Under the pieces are notes generated by a model. That model saw only the letters and a program-made list of their open reading frames with translations. It did not search any database and was not told the DNA's origin. Positions 1-5,009 of a stretch of 5,009 nucleotides of DNA are shown here, one piece after another (position 1 is the stretch's first letter; each line of letters opens with the position of its first letter). The DNA is from Holophagales bacterium (lineage in GTDB: Bacteria; Acidobacteriota; Holophagae; Holophagales; Holophagaceae): positions 1 through 5,009 of the forward strand of contig JAIRRD010000012.1 in NCBI GenBank assembly GCA_031256155.1, written 5' to 3'. The translations under genes and the position numbers were made by a program.

Positions 1-231
1 GTTGGCGGCATCGGTCATAGCGCGAAGCAACCCTGAATCAAATAAGGAAGCAACTTCACTGTTGGGGTAGGCGGCCTTTATACGCTGGAGTTCCTTGATG
101 CGGGCGGAGACATCGGTTATGGCCATTGCCTTTTGGAATTCAAGATATTCAGGCGGTGGTGTCGGAGACTGGGCAAACAGATTCAAACCTGCACACAGCG
201 CCAGGGCTGAGAGGACAGAGGGAAACTTCAT
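1..231 (-). CDS. Exported protein, N-terminal part (runs off left edge)
   Basis: The visible 77 codons begin with ATG at 231 and stay open to base 1, so the C-terminus is missing. The protein starts MKFPSVLSALALCAGLNLFA, a typical Sec signal peptide with a short basic start and a hydrophobic stretch (about residues 4-19). Signal peptidase I could cut after Ala20 (LFA|Q). Cys13 is preceded by Leu at -1, so it is not a convincing lipobox. The mature part opens with a Pro-rich spacer (SPTPPPEY) and then an amphipathic helical stretch containing IKELQRIKAAYPNSEVASLF, which resembles the helices and YPNSEVA turn of tetratricopeptide-type periplasmic proteins. That family link is tentative on so few residues. 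The start is supported by AGGAG 5 nt upstream. The gene lies 80 bp downstream of the PhzF-family gene on the same strand; no good promoter was seen in the gap. Function is not recognised. Confidence 0.8.
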   Translation of the reverse strand, partial: MKFPSVLSALALCAGLNLFAQSPTPPPEYLEFQKAMAITDVSARIKELQRIKAAYPNSEVASLFDSGLLRAMTDAAN

Positions 232-236
232 TGTAA

Positions 237-241
237 CTCCT
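237..241 (-). promoter_or_regulatory. Shine-Dalgarno site for the exported protein
   Basis: AGGAG on the minus strand, 5 nt before the ATG at 231. It fixes the start of the exported protein and places the signal peptide at the very N-terminus. Confidence 0.75.
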
Positions 242-298
242 GGAAAAGTTAAAGTGGTTAGAGTGCAGAGCGTCAGATACGCAATACACAACGCCTAA

Positions 299-321
299 GT
301 TTGCCTGATTTTCAGACAAAC
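299..321 (-). terminator. Hairpin overlapping the PhzF stop codon (weak terminator candidate)
   Basis: On the minus-strand RNA, bases 321-312 and 308-299 form a 10-bp stem with one G-U pair and an AAA loop. The stop codon (314-312) sits inside the upstream arm. The stem is AU-rich and is followed by CUUAGG-like sequence (transcript CUUA after the arm begins), not a U run, so it is not a standard rho-independent terminator. It may be an mRNA 3' structure or chance. The rest of the 232-298 gap shows no clear promoter. Confidence 0.3.
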
Positions 322-1094
322 ATAACGCCTTCCATGATTTTAACAGCTTTGCCGCCAATAAGGACACGATTTTGGCAATCCCTGCATTGCAGCCAGCCGC
401 CTCGCTGTGATGCCTGGAACGCACTGAGACACTCCTTATTAAGACGTTCAGACCAATATGGGATCAAGGTACTGTGGGCACTGCCTGTTACCGGGTCTTC
501 AGGAATACCATCCTGTGGAAAAAAACATCGGCTCACAAAATCGCATTTATCCCCTTTTGCCGTAACCAGCACCCCAAAGCCAGGCAGTCCAGCCAACGCC
601 TTAAAATCCGGCATAAGTCCCCTCACCTGCGTCTCCGTATCAAACACAGCAACCAAGTCGCGGGACAACAGAGCTTCCCTTGGTTCAGCGCCAAGCGCCG
701 CCGCGAGAGCAGGAATGTGTTCCGGCACAAATGACCCCGGTCGCCTTGGAAAGTCAAGCACAAGCCATTCCCCATCCCTGGTCACCTCCAGCGGCCCACT
801 CTGTGATTGGAACTTTACAGATTTCCATTCGGGGTGCAGTTCGTTGAAAACCAGCCAGGCACTTGCAAGAGTAGCGTGGCCACACAAGTCAATCTCATTA
901 GCGGGCGTAAACCATCGAATTTTGTAGCAATCCCCTTCAGGCACAAAAAAGGCCGTTTCAGACAGTTGGTTTTCCATTGCTATAAACTGCATGAGGTCAT
1001 CAGCCAGCCAATTTTCCAATGGCATCACAGCAGCAGGGTTGCCCTCAAATGGGTGTTCAGCAAAAGCGTCAATTTGGTGGATTGGCAAGCGCAT
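312..1094 (-). CDS. PhzF-family isomerase/epimerase-like protein
   Basis: The 260-residue protein matches the PhzF/YddE superfamily, two-lobed proteins with the diaminopimelate-epimerase fold. The family opening IDAFAEHPFEGNPAAV is at 8-23. NQLSETAFF at 42-50 carries the expected catalytic glutamate (Glu46, matching Glu45 of Pseudomonas PhzF). DLCGHATLASA at 69-79 is the N-lobe glycine-rich motif, and EDPVTGSAH at 199-207 is the matching C-lobe motif. Length is normal for the shorter members (about 260-300). The characterised PhzF isomerises a dihydro-hydroxyanthranilate in phenazine synthesis, but most family members have unknown substrates and no other phenazine gene is visible here, so a phenazine role is not supported. 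I chose ATG 1094 over the in-frame ATG 1136: it has AAAGGAG 5 nt upstream and starts exactly at the family N-terminus, while the longer start lies inside a palindrome without a ribosome site. Likely cytosolic. Confidence 0.93.
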   Translation of the reverse strand: MRLPIHQIDAFAEHPFEGNPAAVMPLENWLADDLMQFIAMENQLSETAFFVPEGDCYKIRWFTPANEIDLCGHATLASAWLVFNELHPEWKSVKFQSQSGPLEVTRDGEWLVLDFPRRPGSFVPEHIPALAAALGAEPREALLSRDLVAVFDTETQVRGLMPDFKALAGLPGFGVLVTAKGDKCDFVSRCFFPQDGIPEDPVTGSAHSTLIPYWSERLNKECLSAFQASQRGGWLQCRDCQNRVLIGGKAVKIMEGVMFV

Positions 1095-1099
1095 GAAAA

Positions 1100-1106
1100 C
1101 TCCTTT
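1100..1106 (-). promoter_or_regulatory. Shine-Dalgarno site deciding the PhzF start
   Basis: AAAGGAG on the minus strand, 5 nt before ATG 1094. It decides against the upstream in-frame ATG at 1136, which would add 14 residues not seen in the family. Confidence 0.8.
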
Positions 1107-1126
1107 CTTATAGCAATTTTCGCTTT

Positions 1127-1168
1127 CATAGTCCATTTACGGCGAGCCAAGCTCGCCTATGGACTATG
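1127..1168. repeat. Palindrome 1 (GC-rich core)
   Basis: Outer arms CATAGTCCAT (1127-1136) and ATGGACTATG (1159-1168) pair perfectly over 10 bp. Inner arms GGCGAGC (1141-1147) and GCTCGCC (1151-1157) pair over 7 bp around CAA. The junction is asymmetric: TTAC on the left, a single T on the right. Confidence 0.85.
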
Positions 1169-1172
1169 AGCG

Positions 1173-1198
1173 GCCGTGATTCGCAAGCGAATCCCGGC
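1173..1198. repeat. Palindrome 2a
   Basis: GCCGTGATTCGC (1173-1184) pairs with GCGAATCCCGGC (1187-1198) with one mismatch (1177/1194) around a 2-nt AA centre. Flanking CTATG (1164-1168) and CATAG (1198-1202) could pair instead of the arms of neighbouring hairpins, so alternative folds exist. Confidence 0.8.
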
Positions 1199-1232
1199 AT
1201 AGCAGTTTAACTACAATAAGTTAAACCGCTAT
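1199..1232. repeat. Palindrome 2b (AT-rich)
   Basis: ATAGCAGTTTAACT (1199-1212) pairs with AGTTAAACCGCTAT (1219-1232) over 14 bp with one A/C mismatch (1204/1227) and a 6-nt loop ACAATA. Its arms resemble those of the 1244-1297 palindrome in the same orientation: 11 of 14 left-arm and 12 of 14 right-arm positions match. Confidence 0.85.
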
Positions 1233-1242
1233 ATACAGTCAA
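1213..1242 (-). promoter_or_regulatory. Weak candidate promoter for the PhzF gene
   Basis: On the minus strand TTGACT (1242-1237; five of six to TTGACA) is followed after 18 nt by TATTGT (1218-1213; four of six to TATAAT). Transcription would start near 1206, giving about 110 nt of leader that passes through palindromes 2a and 1. A lone TATAAT also occurs at 1247-1242 without a matching -35. AT-rich sequence produces such hits by chance. Confidence 0.2.
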
Positions 1243-1243
1243 T

Positions 1244-1297
1244 TATAGTCATTTAACTTATGAAGCATCGTGATGCTTCATAAGTTAAACGACTATA
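1244..1297. repeat. Palindrome 3, 26-bp stem abutting the FkbM stop codon
   Basis: Bases 1244-1269 pair with 1272-1297 with a single A/C mismatch (1251/1290) and only GT at the centre. The outer 7 bp are TATAGTC/GACTATA and the inner 18 bp (1252-1269 with 1272-1289) are perfect. The right arm ends one base before the stop codon (1300-1298) of the upstream gene, so on that mRNA the structure starts right after translation ends. There is no U run after it, so it is not a classical terminator; it could protect the 3' end or slow polymerase. Confidence 0.9.
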
Positions 1298-3262
1298 CTA
1301 TACAGCGTACAACACCGTTTCATGAGGTCCGTACTTGTATTGCCGGAGAGCGAACTTATAGTCATCACGGATTCTCATTATTGTCTTGGGAAGGATATAA
1401 ACGTCTTCCGGCTTGTGGTAAGCGCAGATGGCCAATTTCGGTTTTACGCGCCTGATTATGTTGGCCGCACCCAGAAGCGCCTCTTTCTCCGCGCCCTCTA
1501 TGTCCATTTTTATGAAAGTCGGCCAATCGGATTCAGGCATCCCGCTAAAAAAGGTATCCAGAGACGTGACCAGCACATTTTGAACCAGAGTACCCGATTT
1601 TTCAGGCTTCTCCGGGAGATTGACGAAAGATGAGCCGAGCGTATCATTTTTATCAAAAAACGTCAGTTCAGTCTCAATATTCCACAGACCTTTTTGTATG
1701 ACAGTCACATTGGGATACCGCGAAGTGTTTTTGACAGCCGCTTCAAAGTTGCCGGAGCCAGGTTCAAAAGAATAGATGTGGGCATAGTCTCCCCCCGTCG
1801 ATTTTATTTTTTCTATGAATGCAATGGCGCTTTCTCCCATGTGCGCTCCACCGTCCACAAAAATTTCGCGCTCTCCCAGGGAAATAAACCCATCCTCGAA
1901 ATATTGACTGCACGGCGTGTTCACTTTCATCATCGTGTCGCATAAGTAAAGACGAAGTCTGTCCAGCACCGTCTGTTTTGAGACATCATCATCAAAAAAG
2001 TCAAATGCCCATGAATATTTATTGATATGTACATAAAAAGGCTTTAATTTAGCAAAAAGCAACTGCAAATCTATTAAGTTGACAATCCATTCCCAAGGTA
2101 TCACCCGCTGCTCATCGAAGCCAAATTGGGCTGGATTTTTCACACCTTCGCCTTCCTGGAAATAGGAGCAGATTGCCACAGTAGCATCAGGAAAGTCTCT
2201 TATCAGCGTTGAAGTGTCAATCAGCGGCACTATTTTGCCGGATTCCAATGTGATTACCTCGTTCCCGCCGTCAAAGTCACAGAAGCACGCTACATCCAGA
2301 CCAAAATTTAAGCAAGTGTCAATTACGGCCTGAGCGACCAGCGACCAGCGACCGTACAGGGCAAAGGGGCGCCCATTCAGCGTTGTCCGCACAGCGTTTA
2401 TCATGATTTCCGGCAACCTGGCCTTGTTCTCAGCTTTTGCAATCATCCCACTCAATTCGCTGTTAAAATCCTTAGGCGGTTCAACCATAAATTTTTTTAT
2501 TTCTGAATATATTTCAGTTACAAGTTCATGATCCTGTTGTAATATACCTTGCCAAAATACAGGATTATGTTTATACCAAGCATGTCCTCCCATAGGTATA
2601 TGATGCGAATTTAATTTATAAAAATAATCCGGCTTGATTTCAAGTGAAAACTTTGAAGCTACAAGTTCACTTGGCATGGAAAAATTATTTGATAGATAGC
2701 CATGAACAGCAAAAAATTTATCTTCATTACTCATTTTATTATAACTAAGGAAATCAGGGACAGGTTCAGGAAATTCATTTAATAATTCAATACATTTATT
2801 TATTCGTCTAAGCGACAATCCACCATTGCCGACTTTATACTTGTCATTTATTCGCACAATTTCTCCAGTATTAGATATCATCGATGGCCACGGAGCACCA
2901 ATATAATCATATTTTTGCTCACACCAGTAATCTAATTCATCCCGCAAAACAATTGCGTCAGTTTGGCATATGAGTATGAATTCATAGGCATCAAATTTTT
3001 CATAAAAAAAGCTACTCAATAATAATCGGTTATAATCGCGTATAGATTGAAAATAATTATCATCAAAAGTGACAAATTTTGCGTTTGGAGCCTGGTTAGA
3101 ATAAAACTCTGTTCCAAGTGATTCTGGACAGACGAAGTAGATATCGCGATTTGGTGACAACTTACTGAGTGAGTACCGTAATGAAAACAACTCCACACCG
3201 TAAATTACAGGCAAGTAAATTGGAATAACCACTGCCACGGAATTAATGTTGTCCGGTGTCAT
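1298..3262 (-). CDS. DUF5672-like / FkbM methyltransferase fusion protein (copy A)
   Basis: A 654-residue multidomain protein. Residues about 8-235 resemble DUF5672, a predicted GT-A-like glycosyltransferase domain: VAVVIPIY at the start, CQTDAIV (99-105), YDYIGAPW (118-125), VGNGGLSLRR (144-153), NEDKFF (179-184), MGGHAW (224-229). A helical linker (about 240-295) leads to a Rossmann-like module (about 297-390; GRPFALYGRW, DVACFCDF). Residues about 452-650 are an FkbM-type (Methyltransf_21) SAM methyltransferase: motif I VDGGAHMGES (469-478), acidic YSFEP (497-501), KMDIEGAE (585-592), CAYHKPED (613-620). FkbM enzymes methylate hydroxyls of sugars or polyketides. With a sugar-transferase-like domain, surface glycan synthesis or modification is a reasonable inference; substrate is unknown. 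No signal peptide or membrane segment is seen, so cytosolic. ATG 3262 begins the domain and has a ribosome site. It follows copy B by 15 bp, so co-transcription is likely. GC drops sharply in the N-terminal half. Confidence 0.9.
   Translation of the reverse strand: MTPDNINSVAVVIPIYLPVIYGVELFSLRYSLSKLSPNRDIYFVCPESLGTEFYSNQAPNAKFVTFDDNYFQSIRDYNRLLLSSFFYEKFDAYEFILICQTDAIVLRDELDYWCEQKYDYIGAPWPSMISNTGEIVRINDKYKVGNGGLSLRRINKCIELLNEFPEPVPDFLSYNKMSNEDKFFAVHGYLSNNFSMPSELVASKFSLEIKPDYFYKLNSHHIPMGGHAWYKHNPVFWQGILQQDHELVTEIYSEIKKFMVEPPKDFNSELSGMIAKAENKARLPEIMINAVRTTLNGRPFALYGRWSLVAQAVIDTCLNFGLDVACFCDFDGGNEVITLESGKIVPLIDTSTLIRDFPDATVAICSYFQEGEGVKNPAQFGFDEQRVIPWEWIVNLIDLQLLFAKLKPFYVHINKYSWAFDFFDDDVSKQTVLDRLRLYLCDTMMKVNTPCSQYFEDGFISLGEREIFVDGGAHMGESAIAFIEKIKSTGGDYAHIYSFEPGSGNFEAAVKNTSRYPNVTVIQKGLWNIETELTFFDKNDTLGSSFVNLPEKPEKSGTLVQNVLVTSLDTFFSGMPESDWPTFIKMDIEGAEKEALLGAANIIRRVKPKLAICAYHKPEDVYILPKTIMRIRDDYKFALRQYKYGPHETVLYAV
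2334..2353. repeat. Short heptamer tandem repeat in the Rossmann-like module
   Basis: GCGACCA occurs twice in a row (2334-2340, 2341-2347) followed by GCGACC (2348-2353). It encodes about residues 304-310, next to the nucleotide-loop-like segment. The paralogue has only two units at the matching place (4318-4330) with no length change in the protein. Confidence 0.7.
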
Positions 3263-3266
3263 TGTT

Positions 3267-3273
3267 TCCTTCT
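3267..3273 (-). promoter_or_regulatory. Shine-Dalgarno site of copy A in the 15-bp intergenic gap
   Basis: AGAAGGA on the minus strand lies 4 nt before ATG 3262 and fills the gap between the two paralogues. The tiny gap with its own ribosome site and no room for a promoter or terminator supports one transcript for both copies. Confidence 0.7.
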
Positions 3274-3277
3274 TCTA

Positions 3278-5009
3278 TCATACAGCATACAGTACCCTAT
3301 CATAAGGGCCTTCCGCATGACACCGGATGGCAAACTTATAGTCATCGCGGATTTTCATTATCGTTCTGGGCAGGACGTAAATATCTTCCGGCTTGTGATA
3401 AGCGCAGATGGCCAATTTCGGCTTTACGCACCTGATTATATTGGCCGCACCCAGAAGCGCCTCTTTCTCTGCGCCCTCTATGTCCATTTTTATGAAAGTC
3501 GGCCAATCAGATTCAGGCATCCCACTAAAAAACGTATCCAGAGACGTGACAGGTACCTTTCGAAGCAGTTTACCCGATTCTTCCGCCCTCTTCGGGATTA
3601 TCACAAAGGATGAGGCAGCAGAGTTATTATCAAAAAACGTCAGTTCAGTTTCGGTATTCCAAAGCCCTTTTTGTACGACCGTAACATTGGGGTACCGAGA
3701 AGTATTTTTGACAGCCTCTTCAAAGTTGCCAGAGCTAGGCTCAAAGGAATAGACATGGGTATAGCCTCCCCCCGCCGATTTTATTTTTTCTATAAACGCA
3801 ATAGCGCTTTGTCCCTCGTGCGCCCCGCCGTCCACAAAAACTTCGCGATCTCCCAGAGAAATAAATTCATCCTCAAAATATTGACGGCACAGCGTGTTTA
3901 CATTCATCGCTTTAGTGCATAGCAAAAGAGAGAGGTTGTCCAGCACAGTCTGTCTTGAAACATCGTCCTCAAAAAATTCAAATGCCCATGAATATTTGTC
4001 TATATGAGCGAAGTGAGGCGTTAGTTTGTTCAAAAACAACTGCAAAAATATAAGTTTGGATACCCATTCCCAAGGTATTACCCGCTGCTCCTGAAAGCCA
4101 AGTTGGGCCAGATTCATTACATCCTCGCCTTCCGGGGAATTAGAGCAGAGTGTCACAGTGGCATCAGGAAAGTCTCTTATCAGAGTTGAAGTGTCAATCA
4201 TCGGCACTGTTTTGCCGGATTCCAGTGTAATTACCTCATTCCCGCCGCCAAAGTCACAGAAGCAAGCCACGTCCAGACCAAAATGCAAACAAGTGTCAAG
4301 TACGACATAGCCCACTGGCGACCAGCGACCGTACAGGACAAAGGGACGCCCATTCAGCGTTGCCCGCACAGTATTTATCATGGCTTCCAGCTGTATGGCT
4401 TTGTTTTCAGCTTCCACAAGTATTTTATTCAATTCGCTGTTAAAATCCTCAGGTAGCTTAACCATAAATTCTTTTATTTCTGAATATATTTCAATTACAA
4501 ATTCATAATCTTGTTGTAATATTTTGTACCAAAATTCAAGACCATGTCTAAACCAGGCATGTCCTCCCATAGGTATATAATGCGAATTTAATTCATAAAA
4601 ATAATCCGGACGAATATCAAGTGAAAACTTTGAAGCAACAAGTTCACTTGGTATAGAAAAATTATTTGATATATAGCCGTGTACGGCGAAAAATACATCT
4701 TCAGAATCCAGTTTATTTTTAACATAGAAGTCAGGTAGTTTATTTTTAACATAGAAGTCAGGGGCAGGTTCAGAAAATTCATTTAATAATTCAATACATT
4801 TATTTATCCGTCTAAGTGACAATCCACCATTGCCGACTCTGTATTTGGGATCTGTTATTACAGTTTCTTCACCAATAGACATTGTCGGTGGCCAAGGGCT
4901 GCCAATATAATCATATTCTTGCTCACACCAGTAATCTAATTCATCCCGCAAAATAATTGCGTCAGTTTGGCATATGAGTATGAATTCATAGGCATCAAAT
5001 TTTTCATAA
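3278..5009 (-). CDS. DUF5672-like / FkbM methyltransferase fusion protein (copy B), 5' end outside window
   Basis: The frame is open to the right edge, so the start is outside; alignment with copy A puts about 86 N-terminal residues beyond it. The TTG at 4951 is internal (it aligns with a Leu in copy A). The visible 576 residues (numbered from the first full codon at 5008) carry the same order: end of DUF5672 (CQTDAII 13-19, VGNGGLSLRR 58-67, MGGHAW about 147-152), linker, Rossmann-like module (about 220-310), and FkbM methyltransferase with VDGGAHEGQS (392-401), YSFEP (420-424) and KMDIEGAE (507-514). All key motifs are intact, so it looks functional. Hand alignment gives about 75% identity (426 of 568). 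Differences from A include a 9-residue in-frame duplication (PDFYVKNKL twice, 83-100), a one-residue deletion near the NNSAASS segment, and diverged loops. It is first of the two in the likely operon. Role as for copy A, possibly with a different acceptor. Confidence 0.9.
   Translation of the reverse strand, partial: YEKFDAYEFILICQTDAIILRDELDYWCEQEYDYIGSPWPPTMSIGEETVITDPKYRVGNGGLSLRRINKCIELLNEFSEPAPDFYVKNKLPDFYVKNKLDSEDVFFAVHGYISNNFSIPSELVASKFSLDIRPDYFYELNSHYIPMGGHAWFRHGLEFWYKILQQDYEFVIEIYSEIKEFMVKLPEDFNSELNKILVEAENKAIQLEAMINTVRATLNGRPFVLYGRWSPVGYVVLDTCLHFGLDVACFCDFGGGNEVITLESGKTVPMIDTSTLIRDFPDATVTLCSNSPEGEDVMNLAQLGFQEQRVIPWEWVSKLIFLQLFLNKLTPHFAHIDKYSWAFEFFEDDVSRQTVLDNLSLLLCTKAMNVNTLCRQYFEDEFISLGDREVFVDGGAHEGQSAIAFIEKIKSAGGGYTHVYSFEPSSGNFEEAVKNTSRYPNVTVVQKGLWNTETELTFFDNNSAASSFVIIPKRAEESGKLLRKVPVTSLDTFFSGMPESDWPTFIKMDIEGAEKEALLGAANIIRCVKPKLAICAYHKPEDIYVLPRTIMKIRDDYKFAIRCHAEGPYDRVLYAV
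4710..4762. repeat. 27-bp in-frame tandem duplication inside copy B
   Basis: Bases 4710-4735 are repeated exactly at 4737-4762 (period 27 bp). The product contains PDFYVKNKL twice. Copy A has a single, diverged version (PDFLSYNKM) at this place, so the duplication happened in copy B after the two genes separated. The absence of any substitution between units suggests it is recent. Confidence 0.95.

Larger units (their letters stand above)
1127..1297. repeat. Composite palindromic block between the FkbM and PhzF genes
   Basis: Almost the whole 203-bp gap is built of inverted repeats: four consecutive hairpins (1127-1168, 1173-1198, 1199-1232, 1244-1297). ATAGTC occurs at 1128 and 1245 and its complement GACTAT at 1162 and 1291, so the block both begins and ends with this motif in inverted orientation, like terminal inverted repeats. 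TTTAAC/GTTAAA pairs sit inside two of the hairpins. No ORF is credible here. It looks like a cluster of REP- or MITE-like non-coding elements; the family is not one I recognise, and mobility is inference. Confidence 0.6.
1298..5009 (-). repeat. Tandem gene duplication, unit about 1.98 kb
   Basis: The two genes repeat head to tail: offset 1980 bp at their 3' ends and 2004 bp near the right edge, the 24-bp difference being the 27-bp duplication in copy B minus one deleted codon. Since copy B is cut by the edge, more units could lie beyond 5009. Confidence 0.9.

Noticed and set aside
301..927. Plus-strand 208-codon open frame
   Set aside because: It is antisense to the PhzF gene, which has family motifs and a ribosome site; the plus-strand product shows no recognisable motif. 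Other plus-strand frames over the FkbM genes are likewise shadows, appearing twice because the genes are duplicated.
312..1094. Phenazine biosynthesis locus
   Set aside because: Only the widespread PhzF superfamily is present, with no other phz gene in the window; most members of the family have other or unknown roles.
1107..1135. Promoter-like TGGACT-N17-TATAAG with an upstream TG on the minus strand before the PhzF gene
   Set aside because: Spacing is ideal, but transcription would begin near 1100, inside the Shine-Dalgarno sequence, leaving a leader of about six bases. The strong ribosome site argues for an upstream start.
1092..1136. Longer PhzF start at ATG 1136 (14 extra residues)
   Set aside because: The ATG lies in palindrome 1 with no ribosome site, the extra residues do not fit the family N-terminus, and ATG 1094 has AAAGGAG at good spacing.
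1127..1297. CRISPR array or tRNA-like structure
   Set aside because: The repeats are inverted pairs with different cores, not direct repeats with uniform spacers, and no cloverleaf with an anticodon or T-loop consensus can be found.
1244..1297. Rho-independent terminator
   Set aside because: The stem is long but neither strand has a T run after it.
2492..2498. Run of seven A on the coding strand of copy A as a programmed slippage site
   Set aside because: Copy B has an interrupted run here and is normal; the main frame is intact and no conserved alternative product is visible.
3278..4951. TTG at 4951 as the start of copy B
   Set aside because: The frame continues to the edge and the upstream residues YEKFDAYEFILICQTDAII match copy A, so the TTG is an internal leucine codon.

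Overview
The window holds four protein-coding genes, all on the minus strand, two of them cut by the window edges. Reading in the direction of transcription (right to left) they are: a partial copy of a large glycosyltransferase-like/FkbM methyltransferase gene (3278-5009), a complete tandem paralogue (1298-3262), a block of nested palindromes (1127-1297), a PhzF-family isomerase gene (312-1094), and the start of a small exported protein (1-231). No RNA genes, CRISPR array, transposase or plus-strand genes were found.

The organism is a Gram-negative-type bacterium with ordinary Shine-Dalgarno starts. The exported protein begins with a signal peptide ending in a LFAQ-type site, and the ordinary genes look near 50% GC. 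The flavour (short secreted TPR-like protein, FkbM/DUF5672 genes in tandem) would fit Acidobacteriota, Desulfobacterota or a similar phylum, but the sequence does not settle the taxonomy.

The most distinctive content is the tandem pair. Both genes encode a DUF5672-like domain (predicted GT-A-like), a helical linker, a Rossmann-like module, and a C-terminal FkbM (Methyltransf_21) SAM methyltransferase domain. By hand alignment the shared 568 residues are about 75% identical. The copies are separated by only 15 bp, so they look like a tandem duplication, probably in one operon. Conservation is mosaic: some tracts are almost identical in DNA while several loops are strongly diverged. Both copies show a sharp GC step at the same internal point, the DUF5672 half being very AT-rich and the methyltransferase half about 50-60% GC, which suggests a domain fusion older than the duplication. 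A plausible role is building and O-methylating a surface glycan (inference).

The 203-bp gap between the tandem pair and the PhzF gene is mostly hairpins that share end motifs (ATAGTC and TTTAAC in inverted arrangement). The last is a 26-bp stem abutting the stop codon of the upstream gene. It resembles a cluster of REP- or MITE-like palindromic elements. The PhzF gene and the exported-protein gene beyond it each have their own Shine-Dalgarno site and show no obvious functional link to the glycan genes.
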